DNA of 64,000 nt, taken from positions 1 through 64,000 of IMG/VR virus record IMGVR_UViG_3300018080_000152. One strand, given 5' to 3'. This document shows, in pieces, positions 1 to 11,124 of this stretch (its first letter is position 1; each line of letters opens with the position of its first letter). This DNA is from a virus. The notes below the pieces were generated by a model that did no database searches, had not been told where the DNA came from, and was given only the letters and a program-made list of their open reading frames with translations. A program made the translations under genes and the position numbers.

Positions 1-1928
1 ACTTTAGTATAGATGATAGTGGCACTTCAGTTTTGTGGACACTACAAGGTGATGTTGTTAACTCTGTGTCTGCTCCTGGTGAATTTGTTTGGACCGGAGG
101 CACTGAACCAATTACATTAGCTGGCACGGCAAATCAGAACATTAATTTTGATGGAACCGATACGCCGAACTTGGTAATTAATAAGCCTATTAGCGGTGAT
201 GTAGAATTAGATGAAGTAGATTTAACATTTGAGTCTTCCGAATTGGGTGGTTCATTAACCATGTCTATTTCTGGTGGAGATATCGACACTAAAGATTCTG
301 CCACTATGAATTTTAGTGGTGGTGGTAGTGCTACTTTTTCAAACGCTAACCTTGACCTGGGCTTGTTAACTACATGGATATTCCGATGTGCAGGAACACT
401 GGATTATTCTGGTGCAAGCTTTGTAGATACCGGTACAGCTACAATCAAACAAGAATGTCTCATTCCTGCTTATATCCAGGGTCACATTGGTTTGACATTG
501 ACAGAAAGTCTTTATACGTTGGGACACGACACGGCTTTTGCTCCAGAAACACTGTTTGTTGAGGGTCTTGGTACTGCGCAGAACGAAGCGTATTTGTTCA
601 TTAATGGTGGTTTTTCTACAACAGCAACTATGTCTATGTTTGTTGAAGTAGACAACATTGCTGATAATGATTCACGAACACTATATCTACACAACACACA
701 GACTGGTGCTCCATCTACGTTGGGTAAAACTTTGTATATCGACGGAGATGCTAGTGTAACTGCATCTACGACATTATATGCACACTTAAATCCAACATTG
801 TCCGAAACACTGTCTCTGGCTATTACTGGCGCTGGTGTTTTGCCAGGATATTTGTTTAGTAGTAAGGGCGCAACACTGTTTATTAATCGACCTAACGAAT
901 CTATTGGTAGACCTTTATTCTGCAAAGCAATTGATAATCCAGTTAATAGCACAGTTCCATTGTCAGTGTATAATGCAGCTTACTTTGCTAATAATGTGTA
1001 TCAAACACCACAATTAGAAGGCGCATTTTTTCCACTACAAGATAATGCATCGAATAATACTGTTGTTGATACCGCCGGTGGAAATAATGGCACATTTGTT
1101 ACAGATGGGTCTAACACCAACACAGAAGATATAAGCACGACAGGCCCAGGTGGTGTGGCTAATACGGCATTAGATTTTTCTGTCGATGGAGATGGATATG
1201 GTATAGATATTAATAATATTCCTAGCGTGATTGATAATTTGTCTCTATCTATGTGGGTTAAACGTCCAACTGTACCAGATGCAGGTTTTTATGTCCTGCT
1301 GGATTCTGTTACCACTGGTGGAAATGCTCAGTGGAGAATCAATAGTGGTGTTATAGAGTTTGTGGACGACAATCCTACAACTCACAATATTGGAGCCGCT
1401 CCTAACGATACCAATTGGCATCATTATATGTGGGTACATGAAGGTAATGACATGACATTTTACTTAGATGGTGTACAATATGGAAATGTAATTACCGGTA
1501 TAGTAAATCCCAACCCGTTTTTTGGTGCTGGCGGAACCGGAGTGACACTTGGTAATCTTGGTAGTGGTTCATTTTTCTTCGCATTCAATGGCCCATTGTC
1601 AGATGTTCGTATATTTGATACTACTGGACAACCAACATCGTCAGACCAGATAACATGGTTAGCAAATGCAAATAATATTGGACTTCCACTACCAGACACA
1701 TTTCCTCTGTCAATTCATGGACATAGCGCCCTGAATGCAACAATGACGATGTTCATAAATACTGGCTTGGGAAACACCGGAAGTTGTACGCTATATACAG
1801 CAGGTGCCTTCCTTGCTAACAACATTGATGACGGGGGACCACCTGGGGTATTCACGATGGTAATACCACAAACATTGGGTATCATAAATAATTCAATTCC
1901 ACTTTACGTTTTCGGATGGGGGCCTTAA
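1..1928 (+). CDS. LamG-domain tail/adsorption protein, 5' partial
   Basis: The frame is open from base 3, so the gene enters from outside the window; the TTG at 33 is only an internal codon. The visible ~642 residues are rich in Thr, Gly, Asn and Ser, and the first ~330 have repeated short beta-strand-like segments typical of phage fibre or appendage proteins. Roughly residues 350-560 resemble a LamG/concanavalin-like lectin fold: a LSMWVK strand, a NWHHYMWVHEG segment, then FYLDG and SDVRIFD. Such domains usually bind sugars, so a role in host recognition or virion decoration is inferred. It is followed after 2 nt by the next structural gene. No catalytic motif was seen. Confidence 0.75.
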   Translation, partial: FSIDDSGTSVLWTLQGDVVNSVSAPGEFVWTGGTEPITLAGTANQNINFDGTDTPNLVINKPISGDVELDEVDLTFESSELGGSLTMSISGGDIDTKDSATMNFSGGGSATFSNANLDLGLLTTWIFRCAGTLDYSGASFVDTGTATIKQECLIPAYIQGHIGLTLTESLYTLGHDTAFAPETLFVEGLGTAQNEAYLFINGGFSTTATMSMFVEVDNIADNDSRTLYLHNTQTGAPSTLGKTLYIDGDASVTASTTLYAHLNPTLSETLSLAITGAGVLPGYLFSSKGATLFINRPNESIGRPLFCKAIDNPVNSTVPLSVYNAAYFANNVYQTPQLEGAFFPLQDNASNNTVVDTAGGNNGTFVTDGSNTNTEDISTTGPGGVANTALDFSVDGDGYGIDINNIPSVIDNLSLSMWVKRPTVPDAGFYVLLDSVTTGGNAQWRINSGVIEFVDDNPTTHNIGAAPNDTNWHHYMWVHEGNDMTFYLDGVQYGNVITGIVNPNPFFGAGGTGVTLGNLGSGSFFFAFNGPLSDVRIFDTTGQPTSSDQITWLANANNIGLPLPDTFPLSIHGHSALNATMTMFINTGLGNTGSCTLYTAGAFLANNIDDGGPPGVFTMVIPQTLGIINNSIPLYVFGWGP

Positions 1929-1930
1929 TA

Positions 1931-4393
1931 ATGGCTGCTGAAACTGCAATTCTTTATAATGAAAAACGAATCATTCCTGCGCCACAACTGTCTTTCAGTC
2001 GTAATCATAGGCGTTCAGGAGACCAGTCTGTAATAGGCACGGAACACACAGTAACTTTAACTGGTACGTTGGTAGGTTGCAAGGGCTGGGAAACATATGG
2101 AAAAGAACCTACCTTCTATACTGGTAGCGACTATCCTTCTGACGCCACAGGTGCAACATGTAGTAAGTTTACCAATTTAGTTGGTATGCAAGAAGCCATG
2201 CGTAAACTCTTTGATTTTGAAGAGACAGCAGATGGTGGTGATTACAACTGGTTTGAGGTTGTTGGTTGTGATGGTCTGATTAGAAAGTGGCGAGCGCGCA
2301 CGCTTAGTGTAGACTTTTCTCAGGGTCAATGGACCGATGTGTGTGAATATACAATCACGCTCGGTTTGCAAACTGATGATATTGGCGATTATAATCTTAA
2401 TATTGACAATACAGAAAATTGGAGCGTACAGTTTGATGAAGAGAATGGTGGTATCTATACTCTGACCCATACGCTATCATGTCAGTCTGAAGAGTTTGCT
2501 AATGCCGAAAATGACATATCGGAAGGTTGGAGACAGGCCAAAGCATGGATTGATGAGCGTACAATTGGAAATCCAACCGACCCCCCATCTCCACACAAGC
2601 CATCGTCTGAATATACTGGGTCAGCCCCAAGCACTATTAAGAATGAGTTGATTTTTCAAGCAACTGGCATGAACTTAACCACTGCCTATAATGCTTATGA
2701 CTATACTATTCAGAAAACAATTGATGAGTATGCTGGTACATATTCCATTTCGGAAACATGGGTTTTGTCTAAAGACCCAGTATTCCGTCAATGGGTAATC
2801 GAGATGAATGAGCCGCGTGATACATATGCAAGCGTATCTGTACGTGGTGAATTCCGTTCGTTCTTAGATAGAACCACAACCACAGAAGTTGACCCAACGA
2901 ATGGTGATGCGGCACTCACCGCATTCCAAACTTGGTCTGCTGTTGATGATGATGGTAATAGCACACCACATACTTTGGCTCAGACATTTTATACAGCCAA
3001 TGGTCGATATGGTGGCGATGGTGGTAAAACCCTTGGTAATACTCCAACCAATAAGACTGTAAGCACTGGATATGAGAGCCGTGGTGATGGTAGCGATGCG
3101 TTTGGCAAACAAACGCGCGTGGTACAGTTTGCTTATGAGTTTTCAACTGCTAGCGCTGGTGCGGAAGTGGCATACAGCAATACTATGACTACTAGTTATG
3201 CACCACAATGCATGTCTACTGTCACGATACAGGGTAGTATTACTGGTCATCCACCTACCGTTAATGATACGGAAACAACCAGACTAGAAAAGGCAGCTAC
3301 GGCATATGCTCTGATAGATACATCTACAATTGCCGATGCTTTATATGCGTCCCTTGGTGGAACTGGCCAATTGGCTATAAAATCTAGCACGTATGTGGAA
3401 AATGCCAGAGATGGCACCATTAACTTCACGGACGAATATACGGATTTGTATGGTGGTGACTATGCTTATGCAGAACTAACTGTTACTGAGAAGTATGAGC
3501 AAGGAAACTGTGAAGATACCGCATATGATGTTCAGGGTGAGATTACTGGCCTATGTGGTAATATGTCTGCTGTGGAAGCTTTGTTTGCTAGTACATACAC
3601 ATCTGATGCTGCAATCTTTTCTTCCTATGGATGTTTGGCATCTTCAAGTATATCTAGAAATGAACAAAAGTCTACATTAAGCTTTTCATATTCATACATA
3701 GATTGTGAAGGTGGTTATGAGCATGTGCAGGATATCACAACGTCAACCTCTGACGGAGATTGTTGTAGTGAGATATCCATTACAGGAACTATTACGCCGT
3801 ACTGTGACCCATCTACTGGCGAATCTGGAGCTGTAGATACTGCTGAGGATGCATGGGCAATTATTGAAGCTGGACTTTTAGACCAAGCTAATTTATATTG
3901 TGATAATGACCCAGCGGTATTACGTACTACTAATGTTGCTCGTAATCTTACAAGTGGTGTGATACGATATACATATAAGTATCAATGCTGTACTATGGTT
4001 GTAACTGGCGCCCTGAAAGAATCTATTAATATCACAACTGAATTTCCGTCTCAAGTTTTGGCAATTATTCCAATTTTGGGAAGAACATGTGGTCCAATTA
4101 TTCAGGACAAGGGCACCAAAACTTTGGAGAAAGCTTCAATCGCCATTGATTTGCTGTTTCCAGTAGATTGTGACGCATCATATGGTAAACCTTCTGGACT
4201 TGAAGACCAAATCCAGGGTATAATAAGTGATGCACAAATCTGTTCTACAGGAACGTGTCATACGGTATTGAATGACCGAGAAGCTAATGGCTGTGCTCAG
4301 CCATCGTGTTATATCGAAAGAGATACCGAATCGTGGAACCCACGTACCGGAAGATATACTAGAAATGTTACATACATACGTGAATGTTGTTAA
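1931..4393 (+). CDS. Large repeat-containing virion/tail protein
   Basis: An 820-residue protein starting at ATG 1931, just after the upstream stop, with a G-rich ribosome-binding sequence at 1914-1922; a frame-compatible ATG at 1916 overlaps the previous gene and is less likely. The C-terminal half holds about three related ~90-residue units, each beginning with a phrase like VQGEITG or SITGTIT and ending with an aromatic strand such as FSYSYID or YTYKYQCC. Cysteines are frequent towards the end. The family was not recognised, but its position between two tail genes and beta-rich repeats point to a structural tail or baseplate component. Confidence 0.65.
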   Translation: MAAETAILYNEKRIIPAPQLSFSRNHRRSGDQSVIGTEHTVTLTGTLVGCKGWETYGKEPTFYTGSDYPSDATGATCSKFTNLVGMQEAMRKLFDFEETADGGDYNWFEVVGCDGLIRKWRARTLSVDFSQGQWTDVCEYTITLGLQTDDIGDYNLNIDNTENWSVQFDEENGGIYTLTHTLSCQSEEFANAENDISEGWRQAKAWIDERTIGNPTDPPSPHKPSSEYTGSAPSTIKNELIFQATGMNLTTAYNAYDYTIQKTIDEYAGTYSISETWVLSKDPVFRQWVIEMNEPRDTYASVSVRGEFRSFLDRTTTTEVDPTNGDAALTAFQTWSAVDDDGNSTPHTLAQTFYTANGRYGGDGGKTLGNTPTNKTVSTGYESRGDGSDAFGKQTRVVQFAYEFSTASAGAEVAYSNTMTTSYAPQCMSTVTIQGSITGHPPTVNDTETTRLEKAATAYALIDTSTIADALYASLGGTGQLAIKSSTYVENARDGTINFTDEYTDLYGGDYAYAELTVTEKYEQGNCEDTAYDVQGEITGLCGNMSAVEALFASTYTSDAAIFSSYGCLASSSISRNEQKSTLSFSYSYIDCEGGYEHVQDITTSTSDGDCCSEISITGTITPYCDPSTGESGAVDTAEDAWAIIEAGLLDQANLYCDNDPAVLRTTNVARNLTSGVIRYTYKYQCCTMVVTGALKESINITTEFPSQVLAIIPILGRTCGPIIQDKGTKTLEKASIAIDLLFPVDCDASYGKPSGLEDQIQGIISDAQICSTGTCHTVLNDREANGCAQPSCYIERDTESWNPRTGRYTRNVTYIRECC

Positions 4394-4405
4394 GGGTAAA
4401 ATATT

Positions 4406-7400
4406 ATGGCTTTATGTTGTGGAAGTAATGGTATTCCATTTATACAAACTAGATTTTTAGGTGCCAGCATTGCAAGGTTTTCTACGCAAGTAGACTGGAA
4501 TGGCTCTGGTGGCGGGCTGCAAGTTGAATTGGTCGAAGACCTATGCGCTGGAGATGCGTTCACTCCTCCACAAATAGGTTCTCCGGTATTCTTTCAATAT
4601 GGAGGTCTTGTACAGGGCGGTATCCTCCAAAACTGGAAACAAAATGAATCAGCTAATGGACCAAAAAGTTATACGGTCAATGTAGTAAGTCCCCGTGACT
4701 TGGTTGTTGGTTGTGACTGTGTGTTGAGTAGCTATAGCGGCCCCACTTATTCTGTTCCTAACCTTGCCAATGTTTACGGTTGGCTGGAAGAAAATCTAGG
4801 CCCAGCATGTTCTGAGAGTGGATACACCGGAGGTGTGCTTCCTGGCTTTAGCTCTAATCTTACCTATCCTCCCGCCGCTGGTTTTGGAGGAGCACAACAA
4901 AATGATACTGGTATTCCATGGTACTTGGTAAAAACAGCACTTAACGCCATTCTAAATGGTAGTGGTGGCGTGCATGGTAATCCTATCACGTTCCGTGGCC
5001 ACCGCTATCTGTTTGACCTATCAGAGCTTCCCTCGCTTAATGCCCAAGTACATATTAGTGGTGAAAATATGAATTTGGATGATTTGATTGCGCATGTATG
5101 TGGGCTTGGTGGAGTGGATTACTTCTATGAACTTATTACTGTTGGTACAGTATGTGGTGCTATTACACTTCAAAATATTATCAAGGTTCGTACTACTCGT
5201 GGTTCATCTATTATATCTGATGAGTCTGCTAGAAATGTAGATAATGCATGTAACTCACAAATTGACGCAAGATTGAGTCTTGGAACTATTGGTAGTACAA
5301 TTGCTAGTTCTACCTGTGTTAATCGTTATGGTCGTGGTCTTGAACTACGTCATGATGTTACCAATGCTTTTCTTACTGGTGATTTCCGAAAAGAAGTATA
5401 TCAGATTGAATACGAAGGTGATTGTGACGGGACCAGTGACACTATATGGCCATACTGGGGTAAGAACCCAGATGGTACAATTATTATGGGTGAAGAGTGT
5501 AGTGATGGCACATTCCCAAAAGAAATCAACGATTTAGATTATGGACATCATTTTGTGGCAGATGTAAGCCACTTGGGCGTTGGCGTAGACGAATGGGATG
5601 TTACCATGTTTGAGCTACAAGCTGCGCTTGTGGGCGAAGAAAACTGGCGTGCGTGGTTGTGGGAAAAAGAGCCAGAGAAGTTTGCTAGTATTTTGGGTTT
5701 AGCTGCTCATGATATTCGTGGTAAAGGCCCAGGCACATTTATCGGTAAAAGATTGCAACAAATTTTTGATGCGGGAGATGCAAATAATGTTGCTGCTGAT
5801 AAAACTGGCATAAAAGGACCAGACCTTCTGGATATGTCTTTGGAAGAGATGAAAAAACTTGACGCCTTTAACTTGGAAAAATACAGACAAGCTAGTGTCT
5901 TATATGACTTTGTGCGTAAGTTTGCCCAAGAGTTTCATGGTCGCCAATTTATGGTAAAGCTGCCATTCTTGTGTCAGCGATTTACGGTTGATGAAGACAA
6001 TCCATGGACAACCGAGAAGAACTGGGAGCCCACTGACAGTGGATGGACAGAGTGGCCAGTCCTTGGTATTCCAAATAACCACTGGATTCTAGACCAATTT
6101 AGAGCAGACGATGGCAAGATTACATGCTTTGTCAAGTATGTAAGTGATACGCCTATGAAGTTAGACAATTTGAGCAAGACTGATTACTTTGCTCTAGATG
6201 GTCAAAATGTGTTTGTGTCCGGTACGTGCGAAGAAATTATTTGGGTAAATGACTTTGATGATGCTCGTGCTGTGGTTAAAATTACTGGCCCAGTTCAAAA
6301 GCATAATCCATATGGTATTTTACCAGAATGGTTGATGAGCTTTGCTCTAACCCAGGACTACAATAACGCAAACGACAAAGACAAGTTTATGAATGCCATG
6401 GCGTCCTTGACCAATGATAAGTTTGCTCTGGGTATGAAAGAACCATTTCTTATGCCAGTGGCCGCCGCCATCCCTCTACAAAGTACACGTTTGGTTTATG
6501 GTCCGTGGTTCGCTAAAGAAAACGACTTTGATGGTTACAACTTCTTCCTAAGTGGGGCTTTTGGCGGTAGTGATAACGGTAAGACCATTTATCAGAGAGA
6601 GTCTGGTTTTGCTCCATGGAACTTCGGTACATTTGCGCTTATGGATTGGGTAGCATATTCTACAGCCACAGCCATGCTTGGAGATAAGTATGTGGTAGAA
6701 ATGGGAGATATCACTTTTCCTGGTGCCCCTGCTGGTTCAGTTGGTGACTTATTAGTTACTGGGGGCCCAATAGTATCACATATTGATGTGCAGGTTGGTC
6801 GCGGAACTGGCGCTGTAACTACAACCTATAGGATGAAAACTCATACGCCAGACACAAACAAATTGGCTAAGCAAAGACTTGACCAAATTCGTCATGCTGC
6901 TCAAATTGGCATTAAGGCAAATCGTATGTTCAAAAAGTATACGATTGATAGGTTGCGCAACCAATTCGACACCAAGATTGCTCAGCAGCTATTGCAATGG
7001 AAAGTTGACAAAGGTCTAGACGCAAATTCATCCCACGATATGATGGGTGGCCAGGCATTTCTTGACCCAGATGGTCCGGCTTTAACAACGAGTGATGTAA
7101 TTGAGACTAGATTTAGACATGGACAAAACGATGTTCCAATTACTACAAAACAACCAGTGTTGTATGAGGAGCCAGACCAAGACGACGAACCACATGGTAG
7201 CACTGCATCTATGTCATCTGAAGGTAGAAAAGATATGCGTATGTTGCGCGCTGATGTAGACCATGCATGGCGTAGGCGTGCGTATATGGACCAAATTGGT
7301 ATGTTCCGTCCATTCTCCACGCTACCACACAATCAAAAAGCCATCAAAGACGATGCGTACTTCATGCCTCACTGGCGAAATGAAATCAACAAAGACAAAG

Positions 7401-10400
7401 TGTTGAGTGGTAGCTGTGGAGTGTCAGATGGTGATTCTAAGCTATCTTTTGAACCTGGATGCCCAAGCGGTGAACAAGAATATATGACTAAGCATGTGGA
7501 ACATTTTTCACATGAACAGGTTCCACCAATCTTTTGTAAAGAACAACAACTACCAATTAACATAACCACGCTATCTCCTTTCTTGAGCAAGGGAAGAAGC
7601 ACAGCCGGTCTATGTATGACCAAGAGCCCAGACACGTCTGCTGGCCACGATATTGAATACATTGCTCGTGACGGTGTATATCCTACTAATTTAAGTGTGC
7701 GCCACCCAAACGACAACTATAGCGCTGAGCACTGGTATCGTGCTGTTGGTCTCCGCAGTCCTCTTATCTTGGCTGGGTGGGGTTTTGATATTGACAACAA
7801 GCCAGTCCCCAATGAGTCCACAACCTATCCTGCTAATCCAAAGATGAAGTTTGAGCAAGACTGGTTGCGCAAACCACAAAAATGGATGTGTGGACCGCTG
7901 GATGTTCGCTGGGATTACAAGAGACAAGTATGGACCGCTCCAACCGCTATGAAGATAGTCAGATTGGAGTTGGCTGAAAATCTATGTGTGGGTCAATGCG
8001 CCAATGCCATTTTGTATAATGACCAGGAACAATATGACTATGACGGTAATCCAATAGCTACTGAATATGGTTGTGGTGATAAGTGTGGTTATTTAGTCAA
8101 AGTGTGGAATGATAGTATGCAACCAGTTATTGCTGGGTGGCGTATTACAGCATATTTTGATACTACTTTGAATCAATACCGTATGTTGAGTCATGACCCA
8201 TTGCCAATTGTAGAAGTAAATGTCACTACTATGGGTGCTAATCCATGTGATACTATGCAGGGAACAATTGTTGGCCCTGCTGGCGATTGTGGTTCGATGG
8301 ACCCGTGTGATGCACTGAATGGTTTAGATATTGAATTGGTTAATACGTTGAATCAACCAATCTGTCCACCTCGTAAGGTGTACGCTTGGATTTGTAGATT
8401 TGATTGCGATGGCGAAGGTGAAGAGGGGCCTGAGCTTGACGGTTGTAGAAAGAAGTGTTTGCAACCAGTTAAGGCTTATGGAGCCATTCTACAAGCTGAG
8501 TTTAAGCCAGAATGTGTAGTTACACATTTAGAACTTCTAGAGTATTACGCCTGGGGTTATGATGAGCTATGTGATGAAGACGACCTAACCATATTCTCAC
8601 AAGGTGAAGTAGAAACGTGTTGGGATGCATGTCTCAAGGTGGATGGCGTTGCTTGCTTACCAGAACAAAATCTAACTACTGATGTTTCAGCAGTTAACGC
8701 AAGCGGTTGTGGAGTTACCATAACTGGTAGTGCTACTGTTGATGGTCAAACTTCAAGCTATTCACATAGTCATAGTGTAACGTCATTTAGCGGTAATATA
8801 CCATCATTTGCTTTGACTGGTTTACAGACAGATGGTTACACTCGTCCATCACACACATGTCCTGTATCCGTAGACGTAATTGGTTCTACTGATATTGACG
8901 GTGGTTGCATCGATTGTATTACTACGGCTGGCATACCACTAATACAGTCATGTTCAGTAGATGCAGTAAGTGGCAGTCCAACCATAACCGGTGAAGTAAC
9001 AGGGTGGGTAACTGCAAGTGGTTATGTTGATGCGTCCGGTGATATATTGGGAACAGTTGATACCACTACCGTAACTGGTGTTTGTTCTGGAGCTAGTATT
9101 AGTGGAACCATTGGTTTGACCTCTGGTGTTACAGATTACGAGCCATCCTATACATTTACTGGTGTTGAAGTCACCATTCCAGATATTACACCTTTAGGTG
9201 ATATTGTTTTAACTGCAACTTCTGCCATTGGTTGTGTTAGAGATACTACTGTGGATATTTCAGATGCTTCTTGCGCAACTCTTAGTGGAACCACAGATAG
9301 TGACGGTGGAGGGGCCTTGAATATTACTGGTCTAACTGTTACTGGTACTGGTACATACAACGCTACTGTTACTGGTGCTGTTGAATTGAGTAGTACAGAT
9401 ACGTGTCCTGTAGTTACAGGTAGCACCGGTGGTGTTGTTGGTTCTCCAACCATGTCTTTGGTTGGTCCCACAACTGACACAGCTATTACTATAACATCTG
9501 ATACTACTGGTCTTTCCTATATTTACGCTGATAATGTAGAGATTAATGGTATTAGTTTGTCATGTTGGTTTAATACATTAAGTGGTAACACTGGTTCTTC
9601 TGCCTCTCCAGCACATAGTCACTCTGCTGGTACGTTGTATATTACCAGTTTTGGACCATGTAGTGCATCTTTACAGGGAGACCCCAGAGTATATAAGGCT
9701 GATATTGCAGGGGCAATTGATGCTACATTAGACCAAGATTCAATAACAGTGGATGGTGTTATTGGAGACCACACACACTCTGTTGGTACGTTGGATGTAG
9801 ACCTGGGTTCATGCACATGGAAAATTAGTGCCGGTGCTCAAGCTGCGATTGACTTAGCAACAGTTGCCGCAGGCTTAGATGTTGGTGGAACCCTTAATGG
9901 CGTTGCCCACACACATGGTCTAACGGGAGTTGAAATAGACATGGCAAGTTGTTCTTGGGAACTAACAGACTGTGTTGTAAACGTAGATATTACCTTGTTA
10001 GATTTTCAAGGTGCTACAACTACTGTACCTAATGGTACAGTTGAAAACTTTACATTGCCTAAGCACAATCACAACATCAGCAGCATAGACTTGGACACAA
10101 CTGGTCTTACTGTAGACCTTGGCTCTTGTTCATGGTCATTGGCATCAGACGGTGTGACTATTCCTTCTGCCGCAATTAATGCTGGATTAAGCTTTGTTGG
10201 TGTAAGCACTCCACTGCAAAGTGGGGAAGCAACCATAGCAATTTCCAATGTCGCGACGTATCTAGAATGTGATGTTAGTGGTTCACTGACAATGTTTGAT
10301 GGTGACTTACCAGACCATCAACATGGTATGAGTTTTACTGCAACTGGAGATGCCACTTGTCCATCGTGGACACATAGTCATCCACTGGATGGTGTAACTA

Positions 10401-11110
10401 TTCCAAAGCAAGGTATTGCATTTGTTGGCGGTCAAACAGACATAGATACGCATAGTCACGCAATTGCCAACTTGACATTGAGTGGTAATTTAGCTGGTAC
10501 TGTTGATAACTGTCCTTTGAACCACGACCACGACTTTACAATTCCTTGTACAGAAGTTACATGGTGTGGTGATGCTACGTTTGACTTAGATATTGACAGT
10601 AGATTTATTCCTGGTAGTTGTACGATTCGTGTTTCTGTTGTAAACAAGAACTTCTGGGAATATTATTGGTACACGCTGTGTATTTGCACCAGAGCAATTT
10701 GGCATGAGGCTGAGTTTGGTCCAGCAGTATGTGATTTGAATGTTACACCAGATTGTGATACTGATTGCGAGGATATTGATTGTGGCGACCCAGTATATAA
10801 TTGTCCTGGCAAGCCAGCGCATAACAGACCCACTGGTGGTGAGGATGTCAGTTGGTTTGGACAAGCTAATGATGACGAATTAGTATCACTAGATTCTAAT
10901 TGTATAAATGACCCACAAGCTGCATGTGATGTTTCTGCGACATGTGCAGCGCCAGTAGTAGCACCAGATTGTTGTACGTCATGTGGTACAACTATAGATG
11001 AAACTTCGTCTGGTGTAGCTAGCGGTTCATCAGTTAATCAAGGTGGTGCGTTGGTAGATTTCTGCCCGGCTGGGGCACCGATAGATTTTGACCCCTCACC
11101 GCCTGCATAA
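4406..11110 (+). CDS. Giant baseplate/tail hub-like protein with HxH repeats
   Basis: A 2234-residue virion protein. The N-terminal ~110 residues (GSPVFFQYGGLVQGGILQNW, then NVVSPRDLVVGC) resemble the start of phage baseplate hub proteins. The middle (~residues 100-1430) is mixed alpha/beta with many Trp and Cys. From ~residue 1440 to ~2045 the protein is a Thr/Gly/Ser-rich beta repeat region punctuated by nine H-x-H motifs (HSHS, HTHS, HTHG, HNHN, HQHG, HSHP, HSHA, HDHD types), many preceded by a DLGSCSW-like phrase. HxH motifs in T4 fibre tips bind iron, so a metal-stabilised trimeric fibre or spike region is plausible. It precedes a small zinc-binding gene by 14 nt. Confidence 0.7.
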   Translation: MALCCGSNGIPFIQTRFLGASIARFSTQVDWNGSGGGLQVELVEDLCAGDAFTPPQIGSPVFFQYGGLVQGGILQNWKQNESANGPKSYTVNVVSPRDLVVGCDCVLSSYSGPTYSVPNLANVYGWLEENLGPACSESGYTGGVLPGFSSNLTYPPAAGFGGAQQNDTGIPWYLVKTALNAILNGSGGVHGNPITFRGHRYLFDLSELPSLNAQVHISGENMNLDDLIAHVCGLGGVDYFYELITVGTVCGAITLQNIIKVRTTRGSSIISDESARNVDNACNSQIDARLSLGTIGSTIASSTCVNRYGRGLELRHDVTNAFLTGDFRKEVYQIEYEGDCDGTSDTIWPYWGKNPDGTIIMGEECSDGTFPKEINDLDYGHHFVADVSHLGVGVDEWDVTMFELQAALVGEENWRAWLWEKEPEKFASILGLAAHDIRGKGPGTFIGKRLQQIFDAGDANNVAADKTGIKGPDLLDMSLEEMKKLDAFNLEKYRQASVLYDFVRKFAQEFHGRQFMVKLPFLCQRFTVDEDNPWTTEKNWEPTDSGWTEWPVLGIPNNHWILDQFRADDGKITCFVKYVSDTPMKLDNLSKTDYFALDGQNVFVSGTCEEIIWVNDFDDARAVVKITGPVQKHNPYGILPEWLMSFALTQDYNNANDKDKFMNAMASLTNDKFALGMKEPFLMPVAAAIPLQSTRLVYGPWFAKENDFDGYNFFLSGAFGGSDNGKTIYQRESGFAPWNFGTFALMDWVAYSTATAMLGDKYVVEMGDITFPGAPAGSVGDLLVTGGPIVSHIDVQVGRGTGAVTTTYRMKTHTPDTNKLAKQRLDQIRHAAQIGIKANRMFKKYTIDRLRNQFDTKIAQQLLQWKVDKGLDANSSHDMMGGQAFLDPDGPALTTSDVIETRFRHGQNDVPITTKQPVLYEEPDQDDEPHGSTASMSSEGRKDMRMLRADVDHAWRRRAYMDQIGMFRPFSTLPHNQKAIKDDAYFMPHWRNEINKDKVLSGSCGVSDGDSKLSFEPGCPSGEQEYMTKHVEHFSHEQVPPIFCKEQQLPINITTLSPFLSKGRSTAGLCMTKSPDTSAGHDIEYIARDGVYPTNLSVRHPNDNYSAEHWYRAVGLRSPLILAGWGFDIDNKPVPNESTTYPANPKMKFEQDWLRKPQKWMCGPLDVRWDYKRQVWTAPTAMKIVRLELAENLCVGQCANAILYNDQEQYDYDGNPIATEYGCGDKCGYLVKVWNDSMQPVIAGWRITAYFDTTLNQYRMLSHDPLPIVEVNVTTMGANPCDTMQGTIVGPAGDCGSMDPCDALNGLDIELVNTLNQPICPPRKVYAWICRFDCDGEGEEGPELDGCRKKCLQPVKAYGAILQAEFKPECVVTHLELLEYYAWGYDELCDEDDLTIFSQGEVETCWDACLKVDGVACLPEQNLTTDVSAVNASGCGVTITGSATVDGQTSSYSHSHSVTSFSGNIPSFALTGLQTDGYTRPSHTCPVSVDVIGSTDIDGGCIDCITTAGIPLIQSCSVDAVSGSPTITGEVTGWVTASGYVDASGDILGTVDTTTVTGVCSGASISGTIGLTSGVTDYEPSYTFTGVEVTIPDITPLGDIVLTATSAIGCVRDTTVDISDASCATLSGTTDSDGGGALNITGLTVTGTGTYNATVTGAVELSSTDTCPVVTGSTGGVVGSPTMSLVGPTTDTAITITSDTTGLSYIYADNVEINGISLSCWFNTLSGNTGSSASPAHSHSAGTLYITSFGPCSASLQGDPRVYKADIAGAIDATLDQDSITVDGVIGDHTHSVGTLDVDLGSCTWKISAGAQAAIDLATVAAGLDVGGTLNGVAHTHGLTGVEIDMASCSWELTDCVVNVDITLLDFQGATTTVPNGTVENFTLPKHNHNISSIDLDTTGLTVDLGSCSWSLASDGVTIPSAAINAGLSFVGVSTPLQSGEATIAISNVATYLECDVSGSLTMFDGDLPDHQHGMSFTATGDATCPSWTHSHPLDGVTIPKQGIAFVGGQTDIDTHSHAIANLTLSGNLAGTVDNCPLNHDHDFTIPCTEVTWCGDATFDLDIDSRFIPGSCTIRVSVVNKNFWEYYWYTLCICTRAIWHEAEFGPAVCDLNVTPDCDTDCEDIDCGDPVYNCPGKPAHNRPTGGEDVSWFGQANDDELVSLDSNCINDPQAACDVSATCAAPVVAPDCCTSCGTTIDETSSGVASGSSVNQGGALVDFCPAGAPIDFDPSPPA

Positions 11111-11124
11111 GGAGAAGAATTAAA

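Noticed and set aside
512-952. - strand 146-residue ORF
   Set aside because: Shadow of the + strand LamG gene, with no coding features of its own.
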